A DNA stretch of 64,000 nucleotides from Rhynochetos jubatus (taxonomy: Eukaryota > Chordata > Aves > Eurypygiformes > Rhynochetidae). This document shows positions 1 through 12,085 of this stretch, piece by piece. The stretch lies in assembly GCA_027574665.1 (NCBI GenBank), contig CM050654.1:13572142-13636141 (forward strand). Direction: 5' to 3'. How positions within the stretch are numbered: the first letter of the stretch is position 1; each line of letters begins with the position of its first letter. The position numbers and the translations under genes are program-made. Below the pieces are notes generated by a model. It was not told the origin of the DNA. It saw only the letters and a list, made by a program, of their open reading frames with translations, and did no database searches.

Positions 1-1639
1 ACTTGACTGTGCCTCAAGAAAATACCCAAATTCAGTTTTGCAGTGGTTGAATGATGTTAAAACATATCTGGACAGCTAAAACGACCTAGATTTGAAAGTT
101 AATGATCAACCCAATTAAGGCTTAAGTAGGGAATGTGAGTATCCCCAACAGTGTTTGATGCAGTTTAACAAATTTGTCTTAAATTCCGGAGTTTAGTTAA
201 TGGAGACTAAATTTCTTGCTTGACAAGTGCCGAGCTGGAGACCTACCCATGGGTACGGGCCATCTCCCAGCAGGTTAATGCATGGCTGCTGCTCAGTGAT
301 CAAAAACGGACAGCAAGGTGAGAGAACAGGGCAGTTACCCAAAAAGCTCTGAGGTGAAGAAACCCCAGTCTGATGCTGTGTTTTGTCATTATAACTCCCC
401 ATGCTTTGCTTGAGCCATATGGCAGTGGTTCCTGTCACCGCTCATTGCCAGGGTACAGGTGATGCCAAGCTCACGCTTGTAGATTAGCTGATGCGCTGGT
501 AAATCGGATGGCAATGTGAGCCGCAGCAGTGTATTGAAGTTACTCCCCAGCAGTCGATGTGGTACCGTGCTTTCAATGCTCATGGCTTGCCAAAAGGAGG
601 AGAGGAGCACAGAGTTGTTGGCTGGCAGTCGGGTCTCTCTCAGCATTCACCACCCCTTATCCTACCTGTTCCCATCCTCTAGTGGAGCTGAGGAGACCCT
701 CCCCAATCCTGGACCTCATCGAAGGGCAACATCCTTCCCTCACAGAGGGGCATCCACTGAGGAGGTTGCAGCAGCAAGAACACAGCCTGGGGACCTGAGC
801 CAGCCCATGGTCATGTCGAGGGATGTGCCTGCCTCAGCTCCTCCAGCTTCTCTGGCACCAAGGTGAGGGCAGTATCTCCCATGCCTACGTCCAGTGAACC
901 TGGCTGCTTCCCATTGCCTCTGGGGAAAAGCTTTCCTTGCCTTTGTCTCGGAGGGAGGTTGGAGGTAGTACAGGTGCACCTCAGCCTGGGAAGCCATGCT
1001 GTAGGGTTCTTGGGGAAGCACGTTGTTCAGCCGGGAGCTTCTAGGTTTCATGAATTGTTCAGCCTGCAGAAGTCTCTGACCCGCTGCTGGGCTGGCAGCC
1101 TGTCCTCTGTTTGCACAAGCAGCTGAGAGATTTTCTGTGCTAAGTGAATGCCCTCCTGGCTTGAAAGGGACTGTGCTCTTAATTCCTCTGCTTGGCAAGC
1201 CTTCTGCACTCACGTTTGCTTTTGAATCAGAGAGTTCAGCGGTACAGACCACTCAGTCACTGTACCTGAAGGGCAAGCTAGAGAGCCCCGACCACGCACA
1301 GAGGCAAGGGTTTAAAATGAGCGCTTTCTATTATCTCTGCAAAGAGAAGTCCCTAGGAATCATCTGCCACTCTTTCTCACAAATCATTAGGGCATGTGAA
1401 TGATTGCTGACGAATGGAAGGGAGATGAGTAGGGGCAGGAGTCTCCTGGAGGCCTGGAGCAAGCCCAGTCTGTTTCCATTTTGGGGGAAATAACTTCTTG
1501 GGCTGTGACTCTGTGGGAAGCAAGGGGTGAATTTTTCACCTTGACTTCCAGACCGTGCAGAATGAAGCCTTCCTGGATGAGGGAAAGATGAACAAATGTG
1601 GCTACTTCGAATCAAAGCTGCCTTTAGTTGCTCTCTGAT
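1..1639. other. Unique sequence, no gene recognised
   Basis: This is ordinary mixed-composition DNA. Several open frames of 80-170 codons overlap on both strands between about 390 and 1620, but none has a recognisable domain or consistent splice-site context, and they contradict one another by strand. I see no repeat family, RNA gene or CpG island here. Confidence 0.6.
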
Positions 1640-1830
1640 GAAAACTTAAAACAAGTTGCACAGCTTTGGCATGATTCTCGGCCTGTGGTTTTTCAATATT
1701 TATTTTACATTGTTTCAAATGGATTTCAATGAACATAATTTATACACCACCTATTTGGCATTTTTAGCTGAGCTTAATATTCATCTGTGGCTTAAGTAAG
1801 ATGAATATTTCAGACATTAAATTACGTATG
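1640..1830. promoter_or_regulatory. Candidate conserved non-coding element
   Basis: This AT-rich, simple-repeat-free block contains short motifs typical of developmental enhancers (AATATTTATT near 1696, and TTAATATTCAT near 1773). It differs in texture from the GC-richer flanks. The call rests only on sequence character; conservation cannot be measured here. Confidence 0.3.
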
Positions 1831-2040
1831 TACTGCAGCACTGCTGGCATCTCAGGCTTAAAGGCCTTTGTGCAGTTATTTGAGTCTCACTCATTTCTTG
1901 GAGTCTCCTGAAAACCAGCGGGGAACTTTTGCTGGCCTCCTGGACATCAGTGCCTGGCTGCAGCAGACAGTGTGATGCGGGGTGCAGATGGGGTGATTGA
2001 CAGAGCTGCCCCCCGTACTGGGAGCTCAGGAGCCTTGACC

Positions 2041-2380
2041 ACCAACCCTGAGCCCTTCGCTTTCCCCCTTCAGCAGCAGTGGGCTGTGCTGCTCCTCTCC
2101 CACCTCCGTTTCCCTTTGTTGTGGGTGTCTCCCTGCTAAGCGTTTTCTTGGCCATGCTTTCTGGGTTTTATTCTCCCTCCTGCCTTTCTTCCCCTCTCCC
2201 CGTGAGCGCGGTGTAGCTCCCTGGCTGTTGCCATAGAGATAAGAGCCTTATCTCTACCTCTGCTTTTCCCTCCCTCTTCGAAAGGCACTCCTACCCCTCT
2301 GTAACTTGGCTGCTGAGCCAGCTCCAGCCTGTCTGACTGACTAGCTGTGTCCCCCCGTCCTGGCATGGATGGCTGAGACA
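2041..2380. other. Pyrimidine-rich tract
   Basis: The plus strand is strongly enriched in C and T, with CTCCCTCC-like runs around 2170-2285. No unit repeats cleanly, so I treat it as low-complexity DNA rather than a satellite. Frames across it are long only because TC-rich sequence yields few stops. Confidence 0.5.
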
Positions 2381-2884
2381 TTATATTGTACCTGAGGCTC
2401 ACAGTGAGTCGCACTGATCTGTGCACAGCAGTGGAGGGCACTGAATTTCAAAGTAGCCCCAAGGCACGGCTGGACCTGACAATCTTGCTGGCCCTTCCCA
2501 GCTCTGTGCCCCTAAATCTCAATCCACCTTCTGCCTTCAAGCTGCCAGGCACCCTGGTCCTCCTCGGGTGCAACGGCCAGAGCACGGCGGTGCCGCAAAC
2601 CCCAGCTCGCCTGGGTGGGATGTGCAGGAGAGAGGCAGATGGACAAAGAAGAGGTGAGGGGCTTCACTGCTGTCGGTCCTTGCATTTCCCTCCCTTTGTG
2701 CCCTCGCCGTGACTTCAGGTTGCTGCGTCTGTAGCTGACTCAGTAGCGGTGCTGTGAGATTCAGTGCTGATGACTGGTGGGGAGATGAGAGGTAACTCTT
2801 TTTTCTCCCAGTGTGATCTCACACCCCAGGGGGGAAGAGATCATGTGGAAACTAAGCAAAGTGCTGAGAGTTAGTGTCCTCTGC

Positions 2885-3165
2885 TGACCTCATGAATATG
2901 ATTATCCGAAAGGATGACTTTTACTTGGCAGCTTTGTACATGCTGCTCCTGAGCTATTATCCTGTATGTTGGTTCGGAATGATCAATATGCCTTCAAGAA
3001 GCTTGTGCTAAATCCTTCTGACAAATTATTAATAGAAGTTATTTGAGCAGTTAGACTGCTCAGAAAAGCTCGACTTTTTACTGTTCATAAGCTTGGCTGC
3101 TGCGAATGAGTATGCAAAATACTAATTTTGCTTTACACTTTTCTAAGAATTTATGACGGAAGAGA
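2885..3165. promoter_or_regulatory. Candidate conserved non-coding element with palindrome
   Basis: This AT-rich block has dense TAAT and ATGCAAA-type motifs. It includes a perfect interrupted palindrome at 3114-3131, GCAAAAT-ACTA-ATTTTGC, next to an octamer-like ATGCAAAA. Such texture is common in vertebrate conserved enhancers bound by POU and homeodomain factors. The function is inferred. Confidence 0.35.
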
Positions 3166-6100
3166 GGCTTCGTTCTTTTGAAGTGCAGTAGAAAGAGCGA
3201 CACAACCACTGCGAACTCAGAGACTACATTTGATCCAACGCAGGCAGAAGTACTTGAAGAGCCTGTATTTTCCTCGCATGTTCACAGACATTTAGAGGAA
3301 ATGTTGTGTCTTTATATGGCAAAAATGAACAGAACAGGAAAGGGAGTGTATTTGAACAGTTTCTCAAGCACTGCAGGATAAAACCTGACCTGCTTCCACC
3401 TAAATTGGAATGAAGGAGGGAGATAGTCCTGATAGCTGATAGTCCTAATGTGCAGTACCAGTTAATTGTCAGATGTTACAGGAAACACCATCTTTGCCAC
3501 CTTCAGCGGGGCACAAGGGATTTGTCTAGAGGTGGAATCATGGGGAGATGACTCTGTCTTCCCTGCAGAGACTCAGATGGAAGAGACGCTTTGACAGGGT
3601 AAATTAGATGCAGGACGAAGACTTCTGATCGCAGCTGGTTTCAGTGGGCTTATTTTAATGGTAAAGCTTTGAGCTGAGGGCAAGCTCGGCTAATGACTCA
3701 GAGTTGTGTATTGCAATAAAGGAGTTGTAAGGTTTTTATTTTCAATTCTCCTCAGAGATCCTGTTCCCTACTGACACCACTACTGAAATTTTAAAAGATC
3801 TGAAAGGATGGAGAACAGCCTACTTGTAGTGTTTGCTTTCCTGCCGAGCGGCCACTAGCAGGGCAATTTTACCCATCAGTCAGAACCCAAAGAAAATTTT
3901 GCTGCAACTTTGTAAAAACTGCCTCTGTCATTCAAGAGTGGAAGAATTGTCTGCAGAGGAGGGGCTGACTTGGCTCTCTGAAGCCAAAGCTGAGTTTGAG
4001 ACATCCCAAGTTGTTTTGGGGACAAGTGCCTAGTCCTTGTACACCCCTTTAAAGTGTGACTGATACTTTCCTAGTGAGGCTGGGCTGTTTCTGTCGCAAG
4101 CAGTGACAGCACTGTATGTTTGAGGTCCTGCCACCACAGGATCCTGGTCTTGTCTGGAGACTTTTTGCTCCAGCTGAAGGATAGCTATAAAAATTGAAAT
4201 GCAGGATGTGGAAAGTACAAAACTAGCTCGTATAAAAACAGGTTGCACCATCAGATTACCCTCCAGTACAGTGGATGGTGGGCCAAGGTTATTCAGCGAT
4301 GCGCTGACACCACCACTGAGTTTCAGGCTTTTACTGCTTTTGAAGATTGCTGCTTGTCCTATGGCTGATGGATGAGTGGTTTAGGCCTCAAAACTGTCTC
4401 AGCAGCACTTCTGAGCCACTGGGATTGTAACTATGAAAAGTCACCACTTTGTTCCCATGCCGACTCGAGAAAATAGATCAAACAGATAACAGCTTTGAGA
4501 TAACCCAGATGTGGATACATTTCCCCCAGAACTGGAGCCTTGCATGTGTTTACGGTCTCGACAGCTGTATGTGTGCGCATCCCCTCCAGCATGGCCAACC
4601 TGCTATCCAGTGGAAGCCGCCGTCAACTCGAGCAGCCTGTCTGGCACCCAGTGCACTGGCTGCTGTAGCAGCACCAGTGTGGGGAGTGACAGGTTTAATA
4701 CTGTTATGGCTCTGCTGAACAGTGTTGCCGGAGCTGAAATAAAACTGCAGTGGCTGAAGCCAGCGGGTGGGTGAGAGATGTTACAGCTGTACTGATCACT
4801 GCGTAGTTTCCAGAAATATATCTGTGTTTCTTCTCCCAGAGTATTCTGAAAAATGCTGCAGGGCAGCAGCAAGGGACACAGGTGGCCAGCGGCTCCAACG
4901 CAGCCTGTCCTAAGGGGAAAACTAGTCTAAACACATAAAAGTCTGTGTGCATCTGTGTCTGAAGCAGCCGCTGAATCTTTCCCTTCTTTCTCATGCTGCT
5001 GAGCCAGAGGGGCTGCCTGCTCGTCTGGCTCACCATGAGCACTGGGCAGCCTCTGGGGCAGCCTGAGCACCAGCTTGTTGAGGGCTTCTGTTGGGAAACT
5101 CATGCTGACCTTGCCTTTGCAGGTTGCCCAGTTATTCATGCCTGTGGTGCCTTCATTGCCCCCACCTTGTGGTGCTTATGGATATTGGCCAGCACGGCTG
5201 TCTGTGGTACTGCTACCTTGGCTGGATGAGTATGCACAGAGTCTGCTTCTTCCAGACAGAGTTCAGAAAGCAAACAAGATTAATATGTCCCATATTAACA
5301 CATCATCAGTAACCAAGTACACAGAGTAAGTAGATGGTGGCCTCAATGGAAATCATCTGAATGAAGCCAAAGGTGCCTCTAAGTTTCCACTTCTTCTTGC
5401 CAAGATGTTGTTTGCAAAAGAAAATTAAGATTTGAGCATAAACTCTGCCTTGCTTTAGGGTTTGAGAAACCTGGGGGGTTTTTTGTTTGTTTGCTTTTTC
5501 CTTCTTGCACTGATTTACTGGCTATTCCTGCTTGAAAGCATTACTGGACAATGACAATACTTTTGTCTTGCCTGCCAAGTAAAGCAGATCGTCACGAGCA
5601 AAATATGTCATGTATCACGTCTTGCAGACAAACCGGAAAAGAACTTGAATGCTTCACTTTCTCTGAACTTGCTGCCAGATCTCCTGGACTGTCATTTTCA
5701 AGTTATATGGCAAAGGCCTGTTTTGCAGTAACTCCGAAGGAGCCTCACTGAAGCTCTAGTAACGATCGGGGGCTACACTCTGAGCAGTAGCCTGAGCGGT
5801 GCTGTCCTTGCGCACAAAGGTTGTGGTTGTTCTGAAGGGTCCCACAGAGTTCCGAGGGATTCTGGAGAGTAGAAGGGTTTGTGTGATCGGATAGCAGGGC
5901 TCAGCAGTGAAGTTTAATGCACCCTTTGTACACATCTTTTTATGCCCCAAGGAACAGCGTATTCAAATGCGGATTGAAACAATCATCTGTCTTCTGCGAC
6001 AAAAATACTGGACAAAATTGGATCAAAGACATCTTTTGGACGTTATTGCTTATAATTTTCCTTCTTTTGAAACAAGGTTTTCCATGGCACTCTGTGCACC

Positions 6101-7455
6101 GGATGTCCATCATGTGAGTACAGATTTTAGTGCTGTTTCAGGAACTCAGTTCAGTGCTTGCTGCCCAAGAGAAGGCCGAGGCAAGGTGTTGGTGACCTTG
6201 AGGTATGAGCTAGCCCTGAAAGCTGGGGTCTCTGTGTTATCATAGTTTCTACTGTAATATTGCATGAGGTACCTGGAAATGAACCTGCTTTAATTTCGAT
6301 GATCCTTAAAATCTTCATGTTTGCCATGACGCATTGCCATGCTGTTGGTTGAGTCGCGGCAATGTCTAAGTCTGTTCTCTCAGGCAGGCTTCCTCACTGT
6401 CTTCCTAGAGCAGAGGAGGCCTTGTCCTAAGGTCTAGACCTCTCCGGAGACTGAGGTGTGTTTGACCTCAGCCAGGTTTGCTTTGTCTCTGGCTGGGCAG
6501 AGAAGTGGCCTGGGGAGCCACATCTGTCAACAAGTATCCTCAGCTCCTGTGACCACTGGGCTACTGCCACTGGTATGGGAAGAAAGTAGGCAGGATCTAC
6601 GGCTTGGTGAACTCTTGAGTCTCAGGTGTGCTCTTGAGATGGCTTTTTATCTCAGAGCCATATGCAAGGCACCACTCCACGCTTTGCAAAGGACATGTTG
6701 CACCTGCCTTCCTGCTCAGTGCAAAGATGAAGAGTTTGGGCTTTGAGGCCATTGGAATTTGAGTATGAGGCTTGCTCTCCAGAGGTGACAACTTTTCTTA
6801 GCGCTGTCTCAAAGATTTGTGCAAATTCTCTAGGTAAAATTTTTCAAGGAAAGTCTAACCACAGATCAGCAGAAGTGGTGAAAGGGAGTGGGTAGGAAGG
6901 AAAGTTGCTCCCCTCCAAACAGTCTATTTTGATTATATGTTGTGAAATAAGGGGGCTCTAAGTATGCCAGCCAAGTATTCTCAGAAGAATAGAACTATCT
7001 GCATGTTTTATCTTCAAGAAGGCTGGGGTGTTTTTCACCTTTCTATGGGGAATTAAGCTGCTGCTTCATAAGGCAGATCTGCAGCGGTGTGTGCCTGAGT
7101 CCCAAATTCTCGTTAGAGGGGGAAGAGTTATGTAACTGTCAGCAGGAGATCAAAATTCCCACTATGCTGGGCTCACTCAGTAAAAACAGTATCAGGGGAA
7201 TAGACACACCAAAGTAGGCTTAAATAAATAGAGCAGAGGGAATGGACCTGAGTGACACATGGAAGGGTTATGAGGAAGAAGACTGTAGATTCAGTTGTGA
7301 TTTAAGAGTTTAAATGGGCAATAGCAGATTAGAGGTAAACACAATTTTCATCTGTATGTTACAAACTGCTGATTGTTTTCACTGAAAAGTTTTTTCTTTT
7401 ACTTTTGTTTTTCAATCCAGTCTAGCTGGCTTGTGTGAAATCTGGCAGTCTGTGT
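3166..7455. other. Unique sequence, no gene recognised
   Basis: Mixed, CpG-poor DNA. Open frames do not exceed about 112 codons and lack known domains. A G/T run lies near 5472-5500. I see no defensible exon, repeat family or RNA gene. Confidence 0.55.
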
Positions 7456-7535
7456 AGGATCAGAGCCCGTTCCCACTGAAATCAGTGTAAAGGCTTCCAT
7501 GGGCTTGTCAGCTTTCCAGGGTCTAATCAACTTTG
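7456..7535. repeat. Probable ancient amniote interspersed repeat fragment
   Basis: The segment reads like decayed copies of an old, partly palindromic repeat seen in reptile and bird DNA: GGATCAGAGCCC, then CCCACTGAAATCAGTG, then TTCCATGGGCTT and a terminal GGTCTAATC. The family's hallmark is a 'CCATTGAAGTCAATGG'-like core between GGATCAGGCCC-like ends. Recognition is from memory of the pattern; divergence is high. Confidence 0.45.
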
Positions 7536-7861
7536 CAAGTTTTGTGTCAAGCAGATACACTTTTACAGCAACGGATTCTTAATCATTGGAGTTATTTCTT
7601 GGAAAAGAGAAAATTTGCTAAGAAAAAAACCTTAACAATTCCTAACAGGTAGCACTCTGATGACCACAAGCCTCTGAAATGACAAGCACAGAGGGAAGAA
7701 CAGTATGACATTTTATTTTATGAGTGCTAAGAAACCACCTAAGAACAACAAACATTGTCCCTGTTTGGTTTGAACTGAAGCCATGCACATGCTGGCGCTC
7801 CTGCGTTGTCTTTGCGGTTCTGCAGTGCTTTCCCACCATGCTTGCAGCTCCTGTACAGGCA

Positions 7862-7887
7862 ATGTGTGTGTGTGCATGTATATGTAT
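7862..7887. repeat. Alternating purine-pyrimidine (TG)n tract
   Basis: Twenty-six bases alternate perfectly between purine and pyrimidine, starting as (TG)n and passing into a CATGTATATGTAT tail. It is a decayed dinucleotide microsatellite with some Z-DNA-forming potential. Confidence 0.85.
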
Positions 7888-10800
7888 TTGAAGTAGAGCT
7901 TCCCCCAACTCCTGATGTGAATATAGATGGGCTGTAGTTCCTTTCCATGAAAACATGTTTGGTTTTACCAGGCATTTAAGCAGTCCTGTTATGTCTGGAA
8001 CACAAATGAGGAAAGCTATAGACTTGTCTTACATTATTGTTTGCGTATTATTGCCTATTCATGTGCACTCTGTTTTCTTGCTTTCTCAGAACTTGGGGTA
8101 ACAGAGCTACATTTTCACTGTTCAGGTTCCCCTCTCTTCCCTTAGGCCTAATAAAAGCTAGTTATACCGCAGACATATAGTACTTTCACCGTGCTCGGGC
8201 ACACCCGGAGAGGAGGTCTGATGGGCAAATGTGAAAAGCCAGACTAACTTGAAGGAATTCCAAGTTAAACAGAGACCCTTCAACAAATTTCCACTGGGCT
8301 CTGAAGAGGTTAGAGCAGGATGTGCGAAGGGCAAAATCGTCTCTCAGCACTCATTAGGAGTGGAAAGTCTATAAACCCTGGAGGGTCATTGACATTTCTT
8401 GCTTTTCACCTTCCATTTCTGGTCTGAAAATCAAGGGCCCCATCTCTTCAGAGCCTCATCGCTGCAAAAGGCACTCTTCCCTGACAGCCTCAGCTGGCTT
8501 TAGAACGGAAAGATCCACTGCAAATGCCGGTGGTGCACCTCAGTGGTGATACGTTATTAAGCACACTGATCCCAATTTCCTAATGTCCCCTGCTAAAATG
8601 AGAAAACACCCACCCTCATTAAATGCACATGTTTTCAGAGAGACAGAAAGAGATACCAAAGGCTGGGAGGAGATGGAAAAGACAGTGTTGCTCACTTTTC
8701 CATTTGGCATTGGGATGACCGAGACTCCCTGAGCTCTCCCAAGTCCTGCCTCTCTGCTTGGTTAATGAAGCACAGGGCTGGAAGCAACGGCTTAGCTATA
8801 GCAGCACTGCAGTTGAGAATTGCTCAGTACAAACAGCCTGTGCCAATAAGGTGGTGTGGAAAATCTCTTTAGTACCTCTACCCCCTTTCAAGCACTCCTT
8901 ATTTTCCTTCCCCTCCCCTCTGCATGCTCTTGGAGTCTGCTGCTAGGAGGCCTTAGGCATCCTGCTTTGTGTTTGACCTCCTACTCCTGGCCCTTGGCTC
9001 TTCCATCAGCTGTTTTCAAACAACATTTCATGCCAAGCTAATAAATTCTAGACATTTAATTTTAGAGAAGGAATGATCCCAGATGCTTTTCTAACTTGTA
9101 CTGCAATACATTTTTCACAAACAGAAGTTTTGTTCTTAATCTTCCAAAAGTGATATAGCATTTGGAAAAACAGCCAAGTCTAGGCCTCCCTTACCTGCTG
9201 TTTCTCCTTTCTGTGACAAGAATTATAAGTAAAATTACATGACAAAGTCTTTAATCACAATCTGAAGGTTAATACCAAGGGTTTATGCTCTGCATTTCCC
9301 TCATAGCTTAGGAACAGTACTTGATTCCTGTGCATGTCACCATTGCTGTGCTATGCCACCTATTGCCTGGTTATTACTGGCTTCACAGTAAAGAATCACA
9401 TGGTTGGGGATACAGCTGAGCTGTGATATGGCAAGGCATCACTGTGGAGTTGTGTAGGGGAGGCTGTGATAGAAAGGCCTGTTCAATGATGTAAATACTC
9501 TCAAAAATTGCTTTAGGAGACAGTCCTGTTTTCTTTTTATCAGTCTGAGAGGAGAAATCTTATGGGGAATTTGCACAGGAGCTGGCTCTCAGCCCAATGA
9601 CTATTTGCACACTCCCAAGTAAAAGGAAACCGGCACTCGTGCGGCAGGGACAGCCATACAGTGTGCTGGGCTGCTGGGGTGAGAGCAGGAGCACTCAGCT
9701 CTGTAAGCTGTTCAGTTCAGCTGGGCAAGCGAGCCTTGTTGGCAAGTAGGCGCTGGAGCTACCTCTGCTGTGTGGCATGCAGCTCAGGGAGTCCCCAGCT
9801 GAGCCAAGCTGATGAACCCCCTTTATTATGATATTATGATTAGGAAGACTTGAGTCTGTGACCAGCTGAACATACACAACTCCTTGTAGTAAATGTAAGT
9901 GTAAACCCCCTGCACAAATGGCCGATGACTCCCTTATGTTTTTCCTGGAGATTTCTTACCAGAAGAGAAAACTGGAGACTATTCAATTTTCCTTCCTCAA
10001 AGGAATTTGATCCTGTGCATCTTTGATCTGCTCATTTGGAAACATATGTTCAAGGAGATCAGTTGTCTCTAGGTAAAGCTGTATATGTCACTTCTGTAAT
10101 TACTTTCTATGCACGTTTTAAAATCGAGGAGCAGGAGCACCAGCTTTTTCTCCTTACACCCACTGCCCAACAACAGATTGAGAAACAGACAATCACACAC
10201 TTATGTTCCAGTGCTTCATCTCTGTCTCTCTAATATCAGTAGCGTGGATTTTCTGTGAAAGAGAACAACAGTTTAATTACTAAAACTGTATTACTTCTGT
10301 TCTTTAGCTCTGCCCACCCCATCGGCAATTAAAGAAGAATTAAAGCCCCTGGCACAGGTCCCTCCTGGGGCTGGCCTGCCAGTTCATCCAAAGTGTGGCT
10401 GTTAAACACAGTGGAAGAGCAGGAAAGGGGGTTGTAGCTCAAGTAAGTCAGCCAACAATTAGGCAAGCAGGGTTGCTGTCCAGTATTACTCATCATATTG
10501 GCTAATGCTTCTTGGCTATGCCTGCAGGATGTGATGGAGGTGTCTGGACTAGCTCTGCGGAGAGCAGCTCGAGCTCTAGAAGCTGTAGCAGGAGGCCAAC
10601 GACACAGAATGTCTGCTGTCCTTTGGACACCTTAGCTAGTTCATTGGGCACCAGTCTGGCCCTCTCTCCGTAGCATTGCCCTGACTCTGTAGGCACACAA
10701 CATCATTGCTGTCTGCTTGCCCCTTTGTCTCTATTCACCTGTTGTCTCTAGTTCTACACTGAAACCGCAAAGCTTTCAAGCAGGAATGGTCTTTAGTTCT

Positions 10801-12085
10801 GCTTATGCCCCAGTAAACACAAAGGCAACCTAGACCCAGGGATGCTACCGCAATAGCCATAAATGTTTGTACTGGAAGCCACAGTTAAACCAAAGGTGTT
10901 AAATGTGTTTCTTGAAGTGTGATTATCTTGCTGAAATCCATGATAGCTTTCACACACTCCACTGGCTTTGTTTCTAGTGTCTGTATGAGCCCAAGTCCTA
11001 ACCTGCTAGTACATTGCTTGAAACCAGCCACCAGAGACTCTCCAGTGTGGACTCCAAGAAAGTGCACTGCTCACTGTCTTGAAATGTGAAGCCATAATGG
11101 GAAGGTACAATGCAGGAGTTGTTTTGGTACTGTGCATGCTTCTGGTAATGAATTCTGGAGTTCTGCCTCACTTATCCACAAGTTGAAGTGGAGTTCATCC
11201 CCATCAGAACTTGGTAAGCCTTGTGGGTTTTTTTTTTTGTTGTTCCCACTAAGTAGAAACATGCAGTGGTGGCATAACACTGTGGAGTTTTAACTCCTTT
11301 GTACAGCAGTTTTTACTCCCCATCAGTAAAAAGTTTGAGCCAGCACCAAGCAGAACATACCACTTTCATGTTCTGTGAAGGGAAAAGATTTCAGCAGCTG
11401 GGAAAAGTCCACTCGGTATTTCGTAGGCAAAATGAAATAGTGCTAACTATTGTGATAGCTGATGCAATAGTGATAACGTGGAGGAGTGGGTTACTATCAA
11501 CAGAGATGTATTCATAAATTGCACTTTGATGGTTACACACACAAAACATCCGTTGGACGCCAGTAACTGCTGCACAGCTAACTTCTACCTGTGCCTGAGA
11601 TAGCAAAACTTTATGTAACAATGATTCCCAAGAGTGTGGAGAATGCAATTTGAAGCTTGCCGGGTCATAGGCTATTCATGGTGTTCATTCTTGTCAGACA
11701 GAAGCATGAGATCTGACAAGAGTGATGATTTCATCTTTTGGATACCAAAGCTGAATATTCCAATTCTGGAAAAAACATGACACCATTTTATAGCTGTGTG
11801 GGATGTAATTGGTACTTTTTTTGTCCCCTACCTGAACTCGTGCACCTGAGGATTATATTTATGTTGTTGACTCCTGTTTCTCAGCTGAACTTACAGCATC
11901 TGTGCTGAGCCTGTGTGGCTTGACTGAAGATCAGCACAAAGGGATAGAATCTTTTTAGAAACCTTTTTCTTTATGTTTATGTCTGTGGTGTCTTTCAACA
12001 GAGAATTTGCAATGGTTTAGTAGCATTCTTATAACTAGCATCATGTAGTTAGCTTTGTAGAGAGATATAATAAAAAGACAAAGTT
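7888..12085. other. Unique sequence, no gene recognised
   Basis: CpG-poor, mixed DNA. AT-rich blocks at about 9040-9290 and 10240-10345 have a conserved-element feel but no decisive motif. A small hairpin GTGC-TCGG-GCAC sits near 8190, a short TTATGATA duplication near 9825 and a T run at 11229-11239. I see no supported gene. Confidence 0.5.

Noticed and set aside
960..980. GAGGTAGTACAGGTG, reminiscent of let-7
   Set aside because: It diverges from let-7 straight after the seed region, and no matching hairpin arm is visible.
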